From contig OY986440.1 in NCBI GenBank assembly GCA_963920525.1, positions 18,752,023 through 18,816,022 on the forward strand: DNA of 64,000 nucleotides. Direction: 5' to 3'. Below are positions 58,901 through 64,000 of the stretch, in pieces. Positions within the stretch are counted from its first letter, which is position 1, and each line of letters begins with the position of its first letter. This stretch comes from Dichetophora obliterata. Its lineage: Eukaryota; Arthropoda; Insecta; Diptera; Sciomyzidae. The notes beneath the pieces are model-generated. The model was not told the DNA's origin. It worked only from the letters and a program-made list of their open reading frames with translations, and did not search any database. The position numbers and the translations under genes were made by a program.

Positions 58901-60899
58901 TGGAGAACAATAGTGAAATTATTATTAAGGTCCTTTTTGTTTATTTGCAATATATTTGATAGGGAATAGCCGTTTTTCCTCTCTTAACTCTTCTTCTCTT
59001 GGGCATTAAAGCATTGTTTGGTGTCTAATTTTTCAGTAAAGTAAATACTACCATGGAAACTGTTCAAGTAAAATACACTTTCTGTCGCTTTTAGCTCGAG
59101 TATATTTCAGATAAATTTAAGATGACCTCCATAGATATGAAAAAATTGTCAATTTAGACTTCACATAACAAATTATAATTAGCATACTTAAAAAATATTT
59201 GTCTAAATACTCTTTCATTTTTAAGATAACCAATAAAAGGAACAAAAAAAAAAGAAGAAAGTGTAGAAAGTAGGTTGAGTCTGAGATGGGATAGATAGTA
59301 GAAATAATAAACAATTATTGAATACATAAAGGGAAAATAGTTTTCTGAAAATTTGTTTTATGTTATTACTATTTTATCTTTATATAGCTGAAACCCGGCG
59401 CGTAAAAGTATGCATTAACCCTGCGGTTAAAAAAATTTTTTTAGATTTATTTTTTTCATAAATGTCTTTTAAATATAATGCCTTGAAAGGATTTTTTAAA
59501 ATTCGAATTATTTTTGGAGTTACATATGTATATATACACTCGCGCCGAAGTGCACTAATAAAACTTTAAATGCGTTTTCTCGAAATCACTTTATGTGATC
59601 ATCAATCACTTTAAAATCACGTCATTTTGCCAATTTTTTATATTTTGGAAATATCCTAGTTCAGGACCTGCCTGACGTGATTACCAACAAAATGCCGCCC
59701 GCAAAATTTCGATACGACATCTGGTTATCAAGAAAAACGACACCCTGTTTGCCTTCTCATTTTAACGTACCCATTTTCATCGCTCTGGGAGGGGAGATAA
59801 AAAACATCGAAACATAAAAAAGTACGGAAAAAGGTAGAAAATTACGTCTTCTTTCACGTAAAAAAACCCAAAGTTGATAAATGGAAAATTACTGAACTAC
59901 AGCAATTTTAAAAAAATTTTATTTTTGTGAGCTTGAACCGCAGTTCATACCTTAAAGTTTTATTACTGCACTTCGGCGCGAGTGTTATATACATAAATAG
60001 CTCTGTAACTCCAAAAATAACTCCAATTTTAAAAAATCCTTTTAAGGCACTATTTTTGAAGGATTTTGGAAGACATTTATAAAAAAAATAAAAAAAAATT
60101 TTAACCTTAAACAATATTTCCGTATTCGCTATCAAAAAGTTTTTGATTTTTGTCTTTGATATGAACAACTGTGTGGCTATCCTATTTTTTCCCACGGGCG
60201 CACACAGTACTTAGAATGGTGACACAAAATTAAAAAAGTCATACGTCCAAAAAATAATTCCAAATAATTCCATATTGACAAAGCGATATGAATTTTTTTA
60301 AATATAGTATTTGTAGCTCAAGAAAATTAAGTATTTTCACATTTGGAAAAAGATTTAAAATTGTATGAATTTTGGCAAAGGTATACAAAAAGTTTTATAT
60401 AAAAAGTTTTTAAGTTATTTTAAAATAAAAAAAAATTGTAGCATAAATTTAGTACTTTTAAGCAATAAGCTTTTTAACATAAAAGAGGGTCTTTGCAACC
60501 CAAAAATTAGCAAACTTTATGAAATAAACAAAAATATCGATCACATGAACTAAGTTTTTTTTCTTGAAAATTTTCTTTAATTTTATTTGCATCAAAGGAA
60601 AAAATGAAATTATAAGCAACAAACTAGCAACGCGTTTTTAAGGTTAGTTTTTGTGAAAATAGGTCAACTTTGCATAAACATACTATATTACCAAAAAACA
60701 GCACAAATTTAATGAACTCGATAAATATTTAAATTCTTTGGTATGTTGAAAAAGAAGTAAAGTATTGTTATTCTCACTTACCACCGATTGCATAAAAAAA
60801 GTTTGACTTTCTTTGTCTTGTCTCAGGAACCTGCTGTGCTGCTTTATATATTACTCTAGAGGAACGTTTTCCCATATCTTTAGAATTTGTCGAAAGCAT
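25775..60899 (-). CDS. SLC17-type inorganic phosphate/anion cotransporter (MFS), five coding exons
   Basis: Joining 60899-60782, 58611-58310, 45436-45344, 44203-43217 and 25966-25775 on the minus strand gives one open frame of 563 codons plus TAG, with GT-AG at every junction. The protein shows the SLC17 plan. After a cytosolic tail, the first membrane segment (about residues 46-62) is followed by the motif MMRNDINFALVAM. A long loop carries two N-glycosylation sequons (N95, N122), as is usual between helices 1 and 2. Then come the WSSAT segment of helix 2, the RSIQGFASGLTWPAMYAL and ERSRF motifs of helices 4-5, and a C-terminal FQIYGTAEIQKWN followed by a hydrophilic tail. Members move phosphate, urate, sialic acid or glutamate with sodium or protons across plasma or lysosomal membranes; the substrate here cannot be read from sequence. 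It resembles fly proteins annotated as putative inorganic phosphate cotransporters. The start codon has a good fly context (CAAA before ATG). Introns are 2.2, 12.9, 1.1 and 17.2 kb. Confidence 0.95.
25967..27509. other. Intron 4, 3' part
   Basis: This is AT-rich intron sequence without an identifiable gene, apart from the MITE at 26,724. Confidence 0.6.
26724..26933. mobile_element. 210-bp palindromic MITE, CAGGGKTG ends
   Basis: The inverted arms share TATGGAAACCGACAA and GGTTTTGAAATTGA. No clear target duplication was found. Confidence 0.6.
27701..28699 (+). mobile_element. Deleted hAT transposon, 999 bp
   Basis: The ends CAGCGTTGCCA and inverted CAGTGTTGTCA are flanked by CTCGCAAC on both sides (27693-27700, 28700-28707). 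The right arm of foldback B (about 39,505) keeps the unoccupied site. CAG ends, 8-bp duplications and a hAT dimerisation domain agree. Confidence 0.92.
27937..28170 (+). pseudogene. hAT transposase C-terminal dimerisation domain
   Basis: The 77-codon frame reads LLSLPNSSANVERTFSQIN followed by KVRNRL, the conserved hAT dimerisation motif (LP.S.A..ER.FS..N..K...RNRL). The DDE core and BED finger are missing, so this is an internally deleted copy that needs help to move. Confidence 0.85.
28899..30374 (+). mobile_element. P-like THAP element with 8-bp duplication, 1476 bp
   Basis: The inverted ends CAAAGAAGTAAAATATAAGG are flanked by CATTTAGC on both sides (28891-28898, 30375-30382). The right arm of foldback B keeps the empty GCGCATTTAGCTATTT site (about 39,320). 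It carries a THAP exon 1 near its left end and no other coding region, so it is internally deleted. Confidence 0.88.
29135..29201 (+). pseudogene. THAP exon 1 of a P-like element
   Basis: ATG begins a frame MSCAVKNCKSSRKLKNN ending SFHR at a GTAAAT donor. The C..C....C pattern and terminal FHR, to be followed by FP, fit a THAP first exon. Downstream exons are absent from this copy. Confidence 0.65.
31935..32090 (+). pseudogene. THAP exon in the left arm of foldback B
   Basis: After an acceptor-like TTTACAG, the frame reads SRVCSRNFDSSCIGGSRLKS then SSPTIRL and meets a GTAAGT donor. This matches the C-terminal half of a THAP finger (CS.HFD.S...RLK...VPTI). The segment before it suits THAP better in another frame, so a frameshift is likely. 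The same exon lies in the right arm on the minus strand. Confidence 0.6.
33272..33888 (-). pseudogene. Mariner transposase C-terminal half, frameshifted
   Basis: Two overlapping frames give SDEAHFQLNGTVNKQN through QQDGAPPHTSRT, and then FLKQLFPGRLMSKNG through the DD41D aspartate region to the C-terminus. A small indel near 33,560-33,590 separates them. It keeps the natural C-terminal residues RDIIFKK that the 6-kb copy has lost. Confidence 0.85.
33975..34347. mobile_element. 373-bp MITE with GGCCGCATTCAGCGCAGACA ends
   Basis: The inverted ends of more than 20 bp are flanked by ATT (33972-33974, 34348-34350). The mariner at 6 kb shows the intact site. A 3-bp duplication suggests a PIF/Harbinger-type MITE. 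Confidence 0.85.
34571..35287. other. Central loop of foldback B
   Basis: This single-copy loop of about 0.7 kb lies between the arms. It is AT-rich and has no open frame of note. Confidence 0.5.
36430..36576 (-). pseudogene. THAP exon in the right arm of foldback B
   Basis: This is the inverted partner of 31,935-32,090 with the same frame (SRVCSRNFDSSCIGGSRLKS) and the same donor. Both arms therefore encode THAP sequence pointing toward the centre of the palindrome. The lesion in the first part is shared. Confidence 0.6.
38049..39215. mobile_element. 1.17-kb non-autonomous element with TWA duplication
   Basis: The inverted ends CTGTGSGTTTAGACCGCCTG followed by AACGAACGAAA lie between TAA and TTA. 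The left arm of foldback B (about 30,475) keeps a single TTA. GTTCG-rich subterminal repeats occur at both ends (for example GAACGAACGA). No coding region is seen. Confidence 0.75.
39870..40330 (+). pseudogene. THAP exons 1 and 2 of the P-like host element
   Basis: ATG at 39870 starts MRCIVHSCENGKKLKNS ending SFHR|GTAATG. An acceptor TTTTCAG (near 40,225) leads to FPHILDI and then stop codons. The joined reading FHR-FPHILDI is a typical THAP start. The gene is degenerate beyond that. The intron sequence is related, inverted, to 9480-9640. Confidence 0.65.
40331..42110. repeat. Repeat-derived interior of the P-like element
   Basis: From about 40,990 it contains a block with AAAGTCGGGTTTGTTACACC and AACTCAATAACGGCTG, followed by the phrase GGGGGCGTGGCACCTCCCATAC. 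Similar phrases are dispersed in many insect genomes. I cannot name the family. No gene is supported. Confidence 0.4.
42191..43216. other. Intron 4, 5' part
   Basis: This is AT-rich intron DNA with no identifiable feature. Confidence 0.6.
43217..44203 (-). CDS. SLC17 transporter coding exon 4 (main transmembrane exon)
   Basis: This 987-bp exon (329 codons, residues 172-500) opens with VVGGIATQYFGTK and contains helices 3 to 11, with the central cytosolic loop around EELEYIEVN. It starts after TTTTCAAG and ends at AATGAG|GTAAGT. No stop or frameshift is present, so the gene looks functional. Confidence 0.96.
44204..45343. other. Intron 3 (1.1 kb)
   Basis: No mobile element or gene was recognised; the open frames at 44.5-44.85 kb lack motifs. 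Confidence 0.6.
45344..45436 (-). CDS. SLC17 transporter coding exon 3
   Basis: This short exon of 93 bp (31 codons) is bounded by TTTAACAG and CAG|GTACGT. It encodes residues 141-171, including FAWSSATKSVIVSSFYW, the helix 2 segment of SLC17 proteins. It joins exons 2 and 4 in phase 0. Confidence 0.93.
46295..46815. mobile_element. 521-bp near-perfect palindromic foldback with TA duplication
   Basis: The two halves mirror each other around about 46,553. Shared arm phrases are AACTATACCTCTAAAACGAA and CCCCAATCGAGTCCAAATGT. Ends GGCCGGGT and inverted GGGCGGGT are flanked by TA. It lies in intron 2 of the SLC17 gene. Confidence 0.8.
47174..49560. repeat. Tandem 77-bp repeats of a CAGAGACCG (hAT-like) element
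   Basis: CAGAGACCG at 47174 resembles the CAGGGACCG ends seen at 14,264 and 57,221. Units with GTATGTTTTGATTTTTATTT and TTTGCCCGATATTTTTT recur about every 77 bp at 48,214-48,470 and inverted at 49,440-49,555. No right end with a matching duplication was found. Confidence 0.45.
47346..48213. mobile_element. 868-bp fully palindromic Tc1-type element
   Basis: The ends CAGCTGCGGTCAAAATAATA and inverted CAGTTGCGGTCAAAATAATA are flanked by TA (47344-47345, 48214-48215). Nearly the whole element folds on itself around about 47,780, with no transposase. The ends and TA suit Tc1/mariner. Confidence 0.88.
49640..51068 (-). mobile_element. Degenerate Tc1-like (DD34E) transposon
   Basis: The right end TGCGATGAAATAGAGCCACG (reverse complement) begins at 51068 next to TA (51069-51070). 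A second AATAGAGCCA copy lies at about 50,850, and a degenerate left end with AAATAGAGCCAGAAG sits at about 49,655. Two repeats per end recall IR/DR-type Tc1 elements. Confidence 0.65.
49740..50770 (-). pseudogene. Tc1-like DD34E transposase, several frameshifts
   Basis: Read from 50,770 downward, frames give NRKLLKNLRKQGKTIG (helix-turn-helix), SLQRRILRHVKKDPFVTSST, then KFAKNYADWPTSKWRNILWS DET (first catalytic D), DNDPRHKSKRAKKWF (second D), and WPPQSPDLNPIENVL (catalytic E). Frames change at least twice and stops are present, so it is dead. Confidence 0.85.
51300..51700. repeat. Inverted CCCCAAAATC-rich repeat
   Basis: From 51,318 to 51,430 degenerate units such as AAAATCCCCAA recur; from 51,600 to 51,690 the inverted TTGGGGATTTTG units recur. 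Confidence 0.6.
51701..52554. other. Intron 2, no recognised feature
   Basis: This is AT-rich DNA with no gene or bounded element visible. Confidence 0.5.
52556..52637 (+). mobile_element. 5'-truncated SINE copy with poly(A)
   Basis: AGGTCAAAGAC to GGTTCTTTGATCTTTT followed by 11 A residues matches the 3' end of the SINE at 52,948-53,344, in opposite orientation. Confidence 0.65.
52948..53344 (-). mobile_element. tRNA-headed SINE, about 0.4 kb, poly(A) tail
   Basis: The minus-strand head carries a pol III box A (TAGTCTAGTGA) and a perfect box B (GGTTCGAATCC). The acceptor arms do not pair, so it is not a functional tRNA. The body ends in GGTTCTTTGATCTTT plus a run of 12 A residues. A truncated copy lies nearby. 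Confidence 0.7.
53440..53810 (-). pseudogene. Possible degenerate mariner-like transposase fragment
   Basis: The minus strand reads RRPRTLTDEQLVKQIKELL followed by a weakly mariner-like helix-turn-helix stretch with stops. Only this motif supports the call. Confidence 0.3.
54500..55150 (+). pseudogene. Non-LTR retrotransposon ORF2, 3' part
   Basis: The frame reads KDLGVLLDHRVNFREHIDFV, then YTSLVRTQLEYCSIIWNP and IQRHFTRYMW, the region that follows the reverse transcriptase palm in Jockey/CR1-type elements. A stop falls near 54,943, and the same reading goes on to FKDNLILSIMARDD. The upstream RT core and endonuclease are absent (5' truncation). Confidence 0.75.
55704..56275 (+). pseudogene. 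Second non-LTR ORF2 3' end with A/T-rich tail
   Basis: The frame reads FSRSTRNPQIIYPR, SFVVRTARVWNRLPIHLR and KLKEFLHSTV, the C-terminal end common to many RT proteins of the Jockey group. It is followed by about 270 bp and an AATAAATAAAAA-type tail ending near 56,275. Confidence 0.6.
56680..57180. repeat. Cluster of AAAAGTCTTCAAAGACTTTT palindromes
   Basis: The phrase AGTCTTCAAAGACTTTTA or its parts recurs many times here and again near 57,740-57,780. Low-complexity, non-coding. Confidence 0.5.
57221..57661. mobile_element. 441-bp hAT-like element, CAGGGACCG family
   Basis: CAGGGACCG and inverted CGGTCCCTG are flanked by GTTATAAA on both sides (57213-57220, 57662-57669). An internal hairpin pairs AAAGGCCGCTTGACCG (57,361) with its inverse (57,465). 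Same family as 14,264-15,803. Confidence 0.85.
57670..58309. other. Intron 2, 5' end
   Basis: AT-rich DNA with no feature recognised. Confidence 0.5.
58310..58611 (-). CDS. SLC17 transporter coding exon 2
   Basis: This 302-bp exon (residues 40-140) begins after a TTTTTCAG acceptor and ends at AAG|GTGAGT, leaving phase 0. It holds transmembrane helix 1 with the MMRNDINFALVAM signature and the extracellular/lumenal loop, which is rich in S and T and carries the sequons at N95 and N122. Confidence 0.95.
59421..60105. repeat. Palindromic foldback in intron 1, about 685 bp
   Basis: Inverted arms of about 160 bp share GGATTTTTTAAAAT, TTATTTTTGGAGTTACA, ACACTCGCGCCGAAGTGCA and TAATAAAACTTTAA. Boundaries are not exact. 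It is probably a MITE; no target duplication is clear. Confidence 0.65.
60782..60899 (-). CDS. SLC17 transporter coding exon 1
   Basis: This 118-bp exon encodes residues 1-39 plus the first base of codon 40 and ends at GGTG|GTAAGT. It gives the cytosolic N-terminus, rich in K, R, S and Q. The ATG at 60899 is preceded by CAAA, which suits fly initiation. An upstream non-coding exon is possible but not identified. Confidence 0.9.
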
Positions 60900-61800
60900 T
60901 TTGAATTTAATTGTTGACGTCTTATATTAAATAATTTTATAATAATAAAATATGTTCTGAATGTTTCCGTATATATGTAGGTGTATGCGAGAGTGAGGAT
61001 GACAATTTTACTGGTGACAATGTTGTGCTTGACTTAACAAATAAAAATATTATTTGTAAATAAATGGTTTTTGGTACATAGGTTAAGTTTTAAGATTAAT
61101 AATTTTATTGCATAAGTATAGATAACTTTTTTGTTTGCGTCGTGGAATGTTGCACAGTAGCTTTTGTATGTTTGTGTGTGTGTATGTGTAATTGTTGTGT
61201 TGTGAAAATAACTCTGTATAAAATTATCACATTAATTGCTTGCTTCAAAAGCCGGCATCCACATTAAACTGCTATGTCTTTCGTATTGAGCGCTTTTGTG
61301 GTTGCCGCTGATGCTGTCTTTTATTGAGTCGTTTCATATTGGAACAAATTTCTGCATTTATTAGAATTCTGATGAAATCTGTAAAGAAGGAATAGTATTT
61401 ATTATTTATCTGACTTTCACGCAAAAGCATTCTATAGTTATATCCTTTATTGCTGAATATGCCAAATTAAATATTATTAAAATATACACGCAAATGCTTT
61501 AGATTAACAATGAAGCTAATCTTATTAAATGTTTGGAAGCATTATGACAAAACCAATTTACATAAAGACAAAGACTGGAAGTAGCAAAGTATGAATAAAT
61601 TAAAGTTCAGGCCGTAAAAAAAAGGAAAATTACTTTGAGAATTCTGTTTTACAAAGAAAGCAACAGACGCCGTGAGCTTACCAAAATAATAAACGGCAGA
61701 GAATAAATTAAAAAAATTTTAAAAATAAAAATGCTGCTGATCCGTTGAGATCAGTCCAATTATTTATAATATTTTATAATTATTTATAATTGATGAGCGT
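60900..61800. other. Upstream region of the SLC17 gene
   Basis: It should hold the 5' untranslated region and promoter (read on the minus strand). I could not identify a TATA box or initiator with confidence. It contains a GTGTGTGTATGTGT microsatellite near 61,175. Confidence 0.4.
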
Positions 61801-61811
61801 TACTTAATCTT

Positions 61812-62770
61812 GTGATCGCCCAATGGAAGACAGATCTAAATGATAAGAAAGTGATTGTTGCTATCTTTTTGGATCTGCAGAGAGTGTTTGAGACAATAGA
61901 CAGAGGAATTATTTTAAAGAAAATGGAAAAATATGGAATAACAGGAGTGGAGCTGGAATGGTTAAAAAACTACCTCTCTAACAGTAGTCAGAACACCAAA
62001 GTTGCAGAGTGTATTTTAAAGCTACGGACCATAATATTGGGAGTACCCCAAGGATCGATTCTTTGAACGCTTCTGTTCATTGTTTATATAAATGACATAG
62101 AAAATGTTTTATGTAACGCGAAGATTGGTCTTTTTGCGGATGATACACTTTATTTGTAAAATTCTGTGGATGATTGCATTGTAAAGCTGACCTACAAAAT
62201 GTGGAAATGTACTTAAAAATGAACAAATTGAAATTAAATATCAGCAAATCAAAAGCTATTACTATTAACGGAGATTCTTTAATGGATATTATTATTAATG
62301 GGGAAGTAATAGAGAAATTCAACGAAATTAAATATTTAAGAGTTATGATATACAAAAAATTTAAATTCGATGTACACATTAACTATATTTTTAAAAAAAT
62401 TTCAAAAAATATGGTTTTTTCGAGAATTCGTCAAAGGTTATCTATAAATAGTGCTATTAAAATATTTAATACAATGATCAAACCACATTTCGAATATTGC
62501 TCAACGTGGACTCTCAACATGTCCTTCTTTAAGAATTTTTATAAAGTTTGGATGTGCTTGTTTATTTATGGTTTTGGCACACTGTGTTATAATTTAATAA
62601 AAATAATATTAGTTATCAAATTATAACCTCGGCTTTTTTTTTTTTTGAGCGCGAATGTAGGTCACAAAATATTTTATTTTATAAGGGCTTAAAACTTTTT
62701 AACGGTCTTCCTAATAATTTGAAAAGTGAAGTAAATTATATAACTTTAAAAAAATTATTAATCTTGCATA
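61812..62770 (+). pseudogene. Non-LTR retrotransposon reverse transcriptase, broken
   Basis: The frame gives IFLDLQRVFETIDRGIILKK (RT palm; the expected D..KAFDT is altered), VPQGSIL, then FIVYINDI and LFADDTLYL with the conserved ADD, followed by KYLRVMIYKKFKFDVHINY and IKPHFEYCSTW. A TGA after GSIL and several frame changes mark it as dead. It is 5'-truncated and ends in A-rich AAATAAAT repeats near 62,850-62,900. The exact clade is not certain. Confidence 0.85.
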
Positions 62771-62909
62771 TTAAATTGAATTACACTTAGCGTAGGAAAT
62801 CAATAGTTTTTAAGTATAAATAGGCGAATAAATAGCTTGAAGCTAAATAAATAAACAAATAAATAAATATATAAATAAACAAAAAATAAATAAATGCTGT
62901 ATGTAGTTA

Positions 62910-64000
62910 CTCGCAAAATTTAGCATATAGTCATAACATGCAGTAGAGAGCACAAATGAGTTTTTTGAGTGCAAAAAAAAAATTAATAAAAAAGACATCA
63001 AATCGAAAAATACGTATTTTGATTGTATCACGTGGCTCAAGTCATGGATCAAATTTGATGAAGAAACAAACAACAACAGAAAAAAAAAACAAATGTAAGA
63101 ACCCTTCTCTAAATCAGGCCCGTCGTAGCCAAGAGGGGCTTTTTCATAGGAGAAAAATTTGAAAAAACTTTTAAATGTCTGAAAAGAATTTTTTTTATAA
63201 CTAAATTTGGCCATTTTCAATTAAAACTAGTACGGAATTATTTTCAACTCGAACAAAGTCTGACCCCCACAGCCGTTTTTTAGTATATGATAAGTTTTAA
63301 ATGCTGTATTATTTTGAAGACGTCACTTTTAAAGGGCGTGTTTTTTATACAAATATTTAAAACTTTTATACTCAATTCAGAGTGTATTTTAGTTAAGCTT
63401 TTTATGTGAGAAATATCAAGTTTAAACATCTATTTTTTTTAATTTATGAAGATTTTGCTATTATGATGACGTCACTTTCTATGGGAGGTAGACATAGTTC
63501 TACTTTTTTTACGAAATTCTAAACATCGAGTGTATAGTTAAGATTAAAACGCATTTTCAAAACTTTAACCCATTGTACTCATTGTACGTGATATGCTACA
63601 TAAAATTAATTTGAAACAATCTATATTAATGAAACTCATTCGGTTTATTTGTTTGTTTGTTTGGCCTTTACACAAATCTAAACGGCTTGACGGATTTCGC
63701 TCAAATTTGGTATACATATTGAGTGCATCTTAGATTAAATTGTTACATACTTAGTTTTTGCCACACCCCTCCCGCCCTTTTCAACTATTCAACTAACGGG
63801 TATTTTGTTATTGTTATACTTTTTTGAAACGTAATTGTTTGTCAATTTAATTTAAAAAAATTTTAATCAATCTTTAAAATTGTAGAAATTTTTCGAACAA
63901 CGACTTTTTCATAAAACATCGTTACCAAATAATGAGAAAAATTGACATGAAAATAAAAGTTTTGACTTTCGATGCAAATCCAAATATCCAAATATCTCTG
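62910..64000. other. Non-coding DNA with dispersed repeat phrases
   Basis: From about 63,625, CATTCGGTTTATTTGTTTG to TTTTGCCACACCCCTCCC resembles dispersed insect repeat sequence. No gene is seen. Confidence 0.4.

Overview
The window is nuclear DNA from an insect, most likely a higher (cyclorrhaphan) fly. It is very AT-rich, has spliceosomal GT-AG introns, and carries DD41D (rosa-type) mariners, a family first described from tephritid flies. The exact species cannot be fixed from the sequence. There are no bacterial operons, CRISPR arrays, rRNA genes or intact tRNA genes.

Only one host gene is seen: a minus-strand SLC17-type (sodium-dependent phosphate/organic anion cotransporter, MFS) gene of five coding exons running from 60,899 down to 25,775. 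The exons join in frame at GT-AG sites to give a complete protein of 563 residues. Its introns are swollen by transposons: intron 2 is 12.9 kb and intron 4 is 17.2 kb, and the last coding exon (25,775-25,966) lies in a 2.6 kb gap between two giant foldback transposons.

Nearly everything else is nested mobile DNA. Foldback A (10,570-24,944) and foldback B (27,565-39,693) are related palindromic elements with multi-kilobase inverted arms and 7-bp target duplications. B carries THAP-domain coding remnants in both arms, which recalls Galileo/Foldback of the P superfamily. B sits inside a P-like element (27,510-42,182) with an 8-bp target duplication. Later insertions hit only one arm of each palindrome, so the other arm preserves the empty site. 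They include two THAP elements with 9-bp duplications, a P-like element with an 8-bp duplication, a hAT remnant, mariners, MITEs, and a Harbinger element inserted in a mariner. The Harbinger has an intact Myb-like gene and a transposase with one frameshift.

The left 10 kb holds a MITE, an unidentified 0.9 kb element, the best-preserved DD41D mariner, THAP fragments and a 185-bp satellite next to foldback A. The introns from 44 kb to 60 kb hold palindromic MITEs, a Tc1-like transposase pseudogene, a tRNA-headed SINE and non-LTR retrotransposon fragments. Beyond the gene start (61-64 kb) lies another broken non-LTR reverse transcriptase. The transposons share no pathway; what the window offers is a readable order of insertion around one transporter gene.
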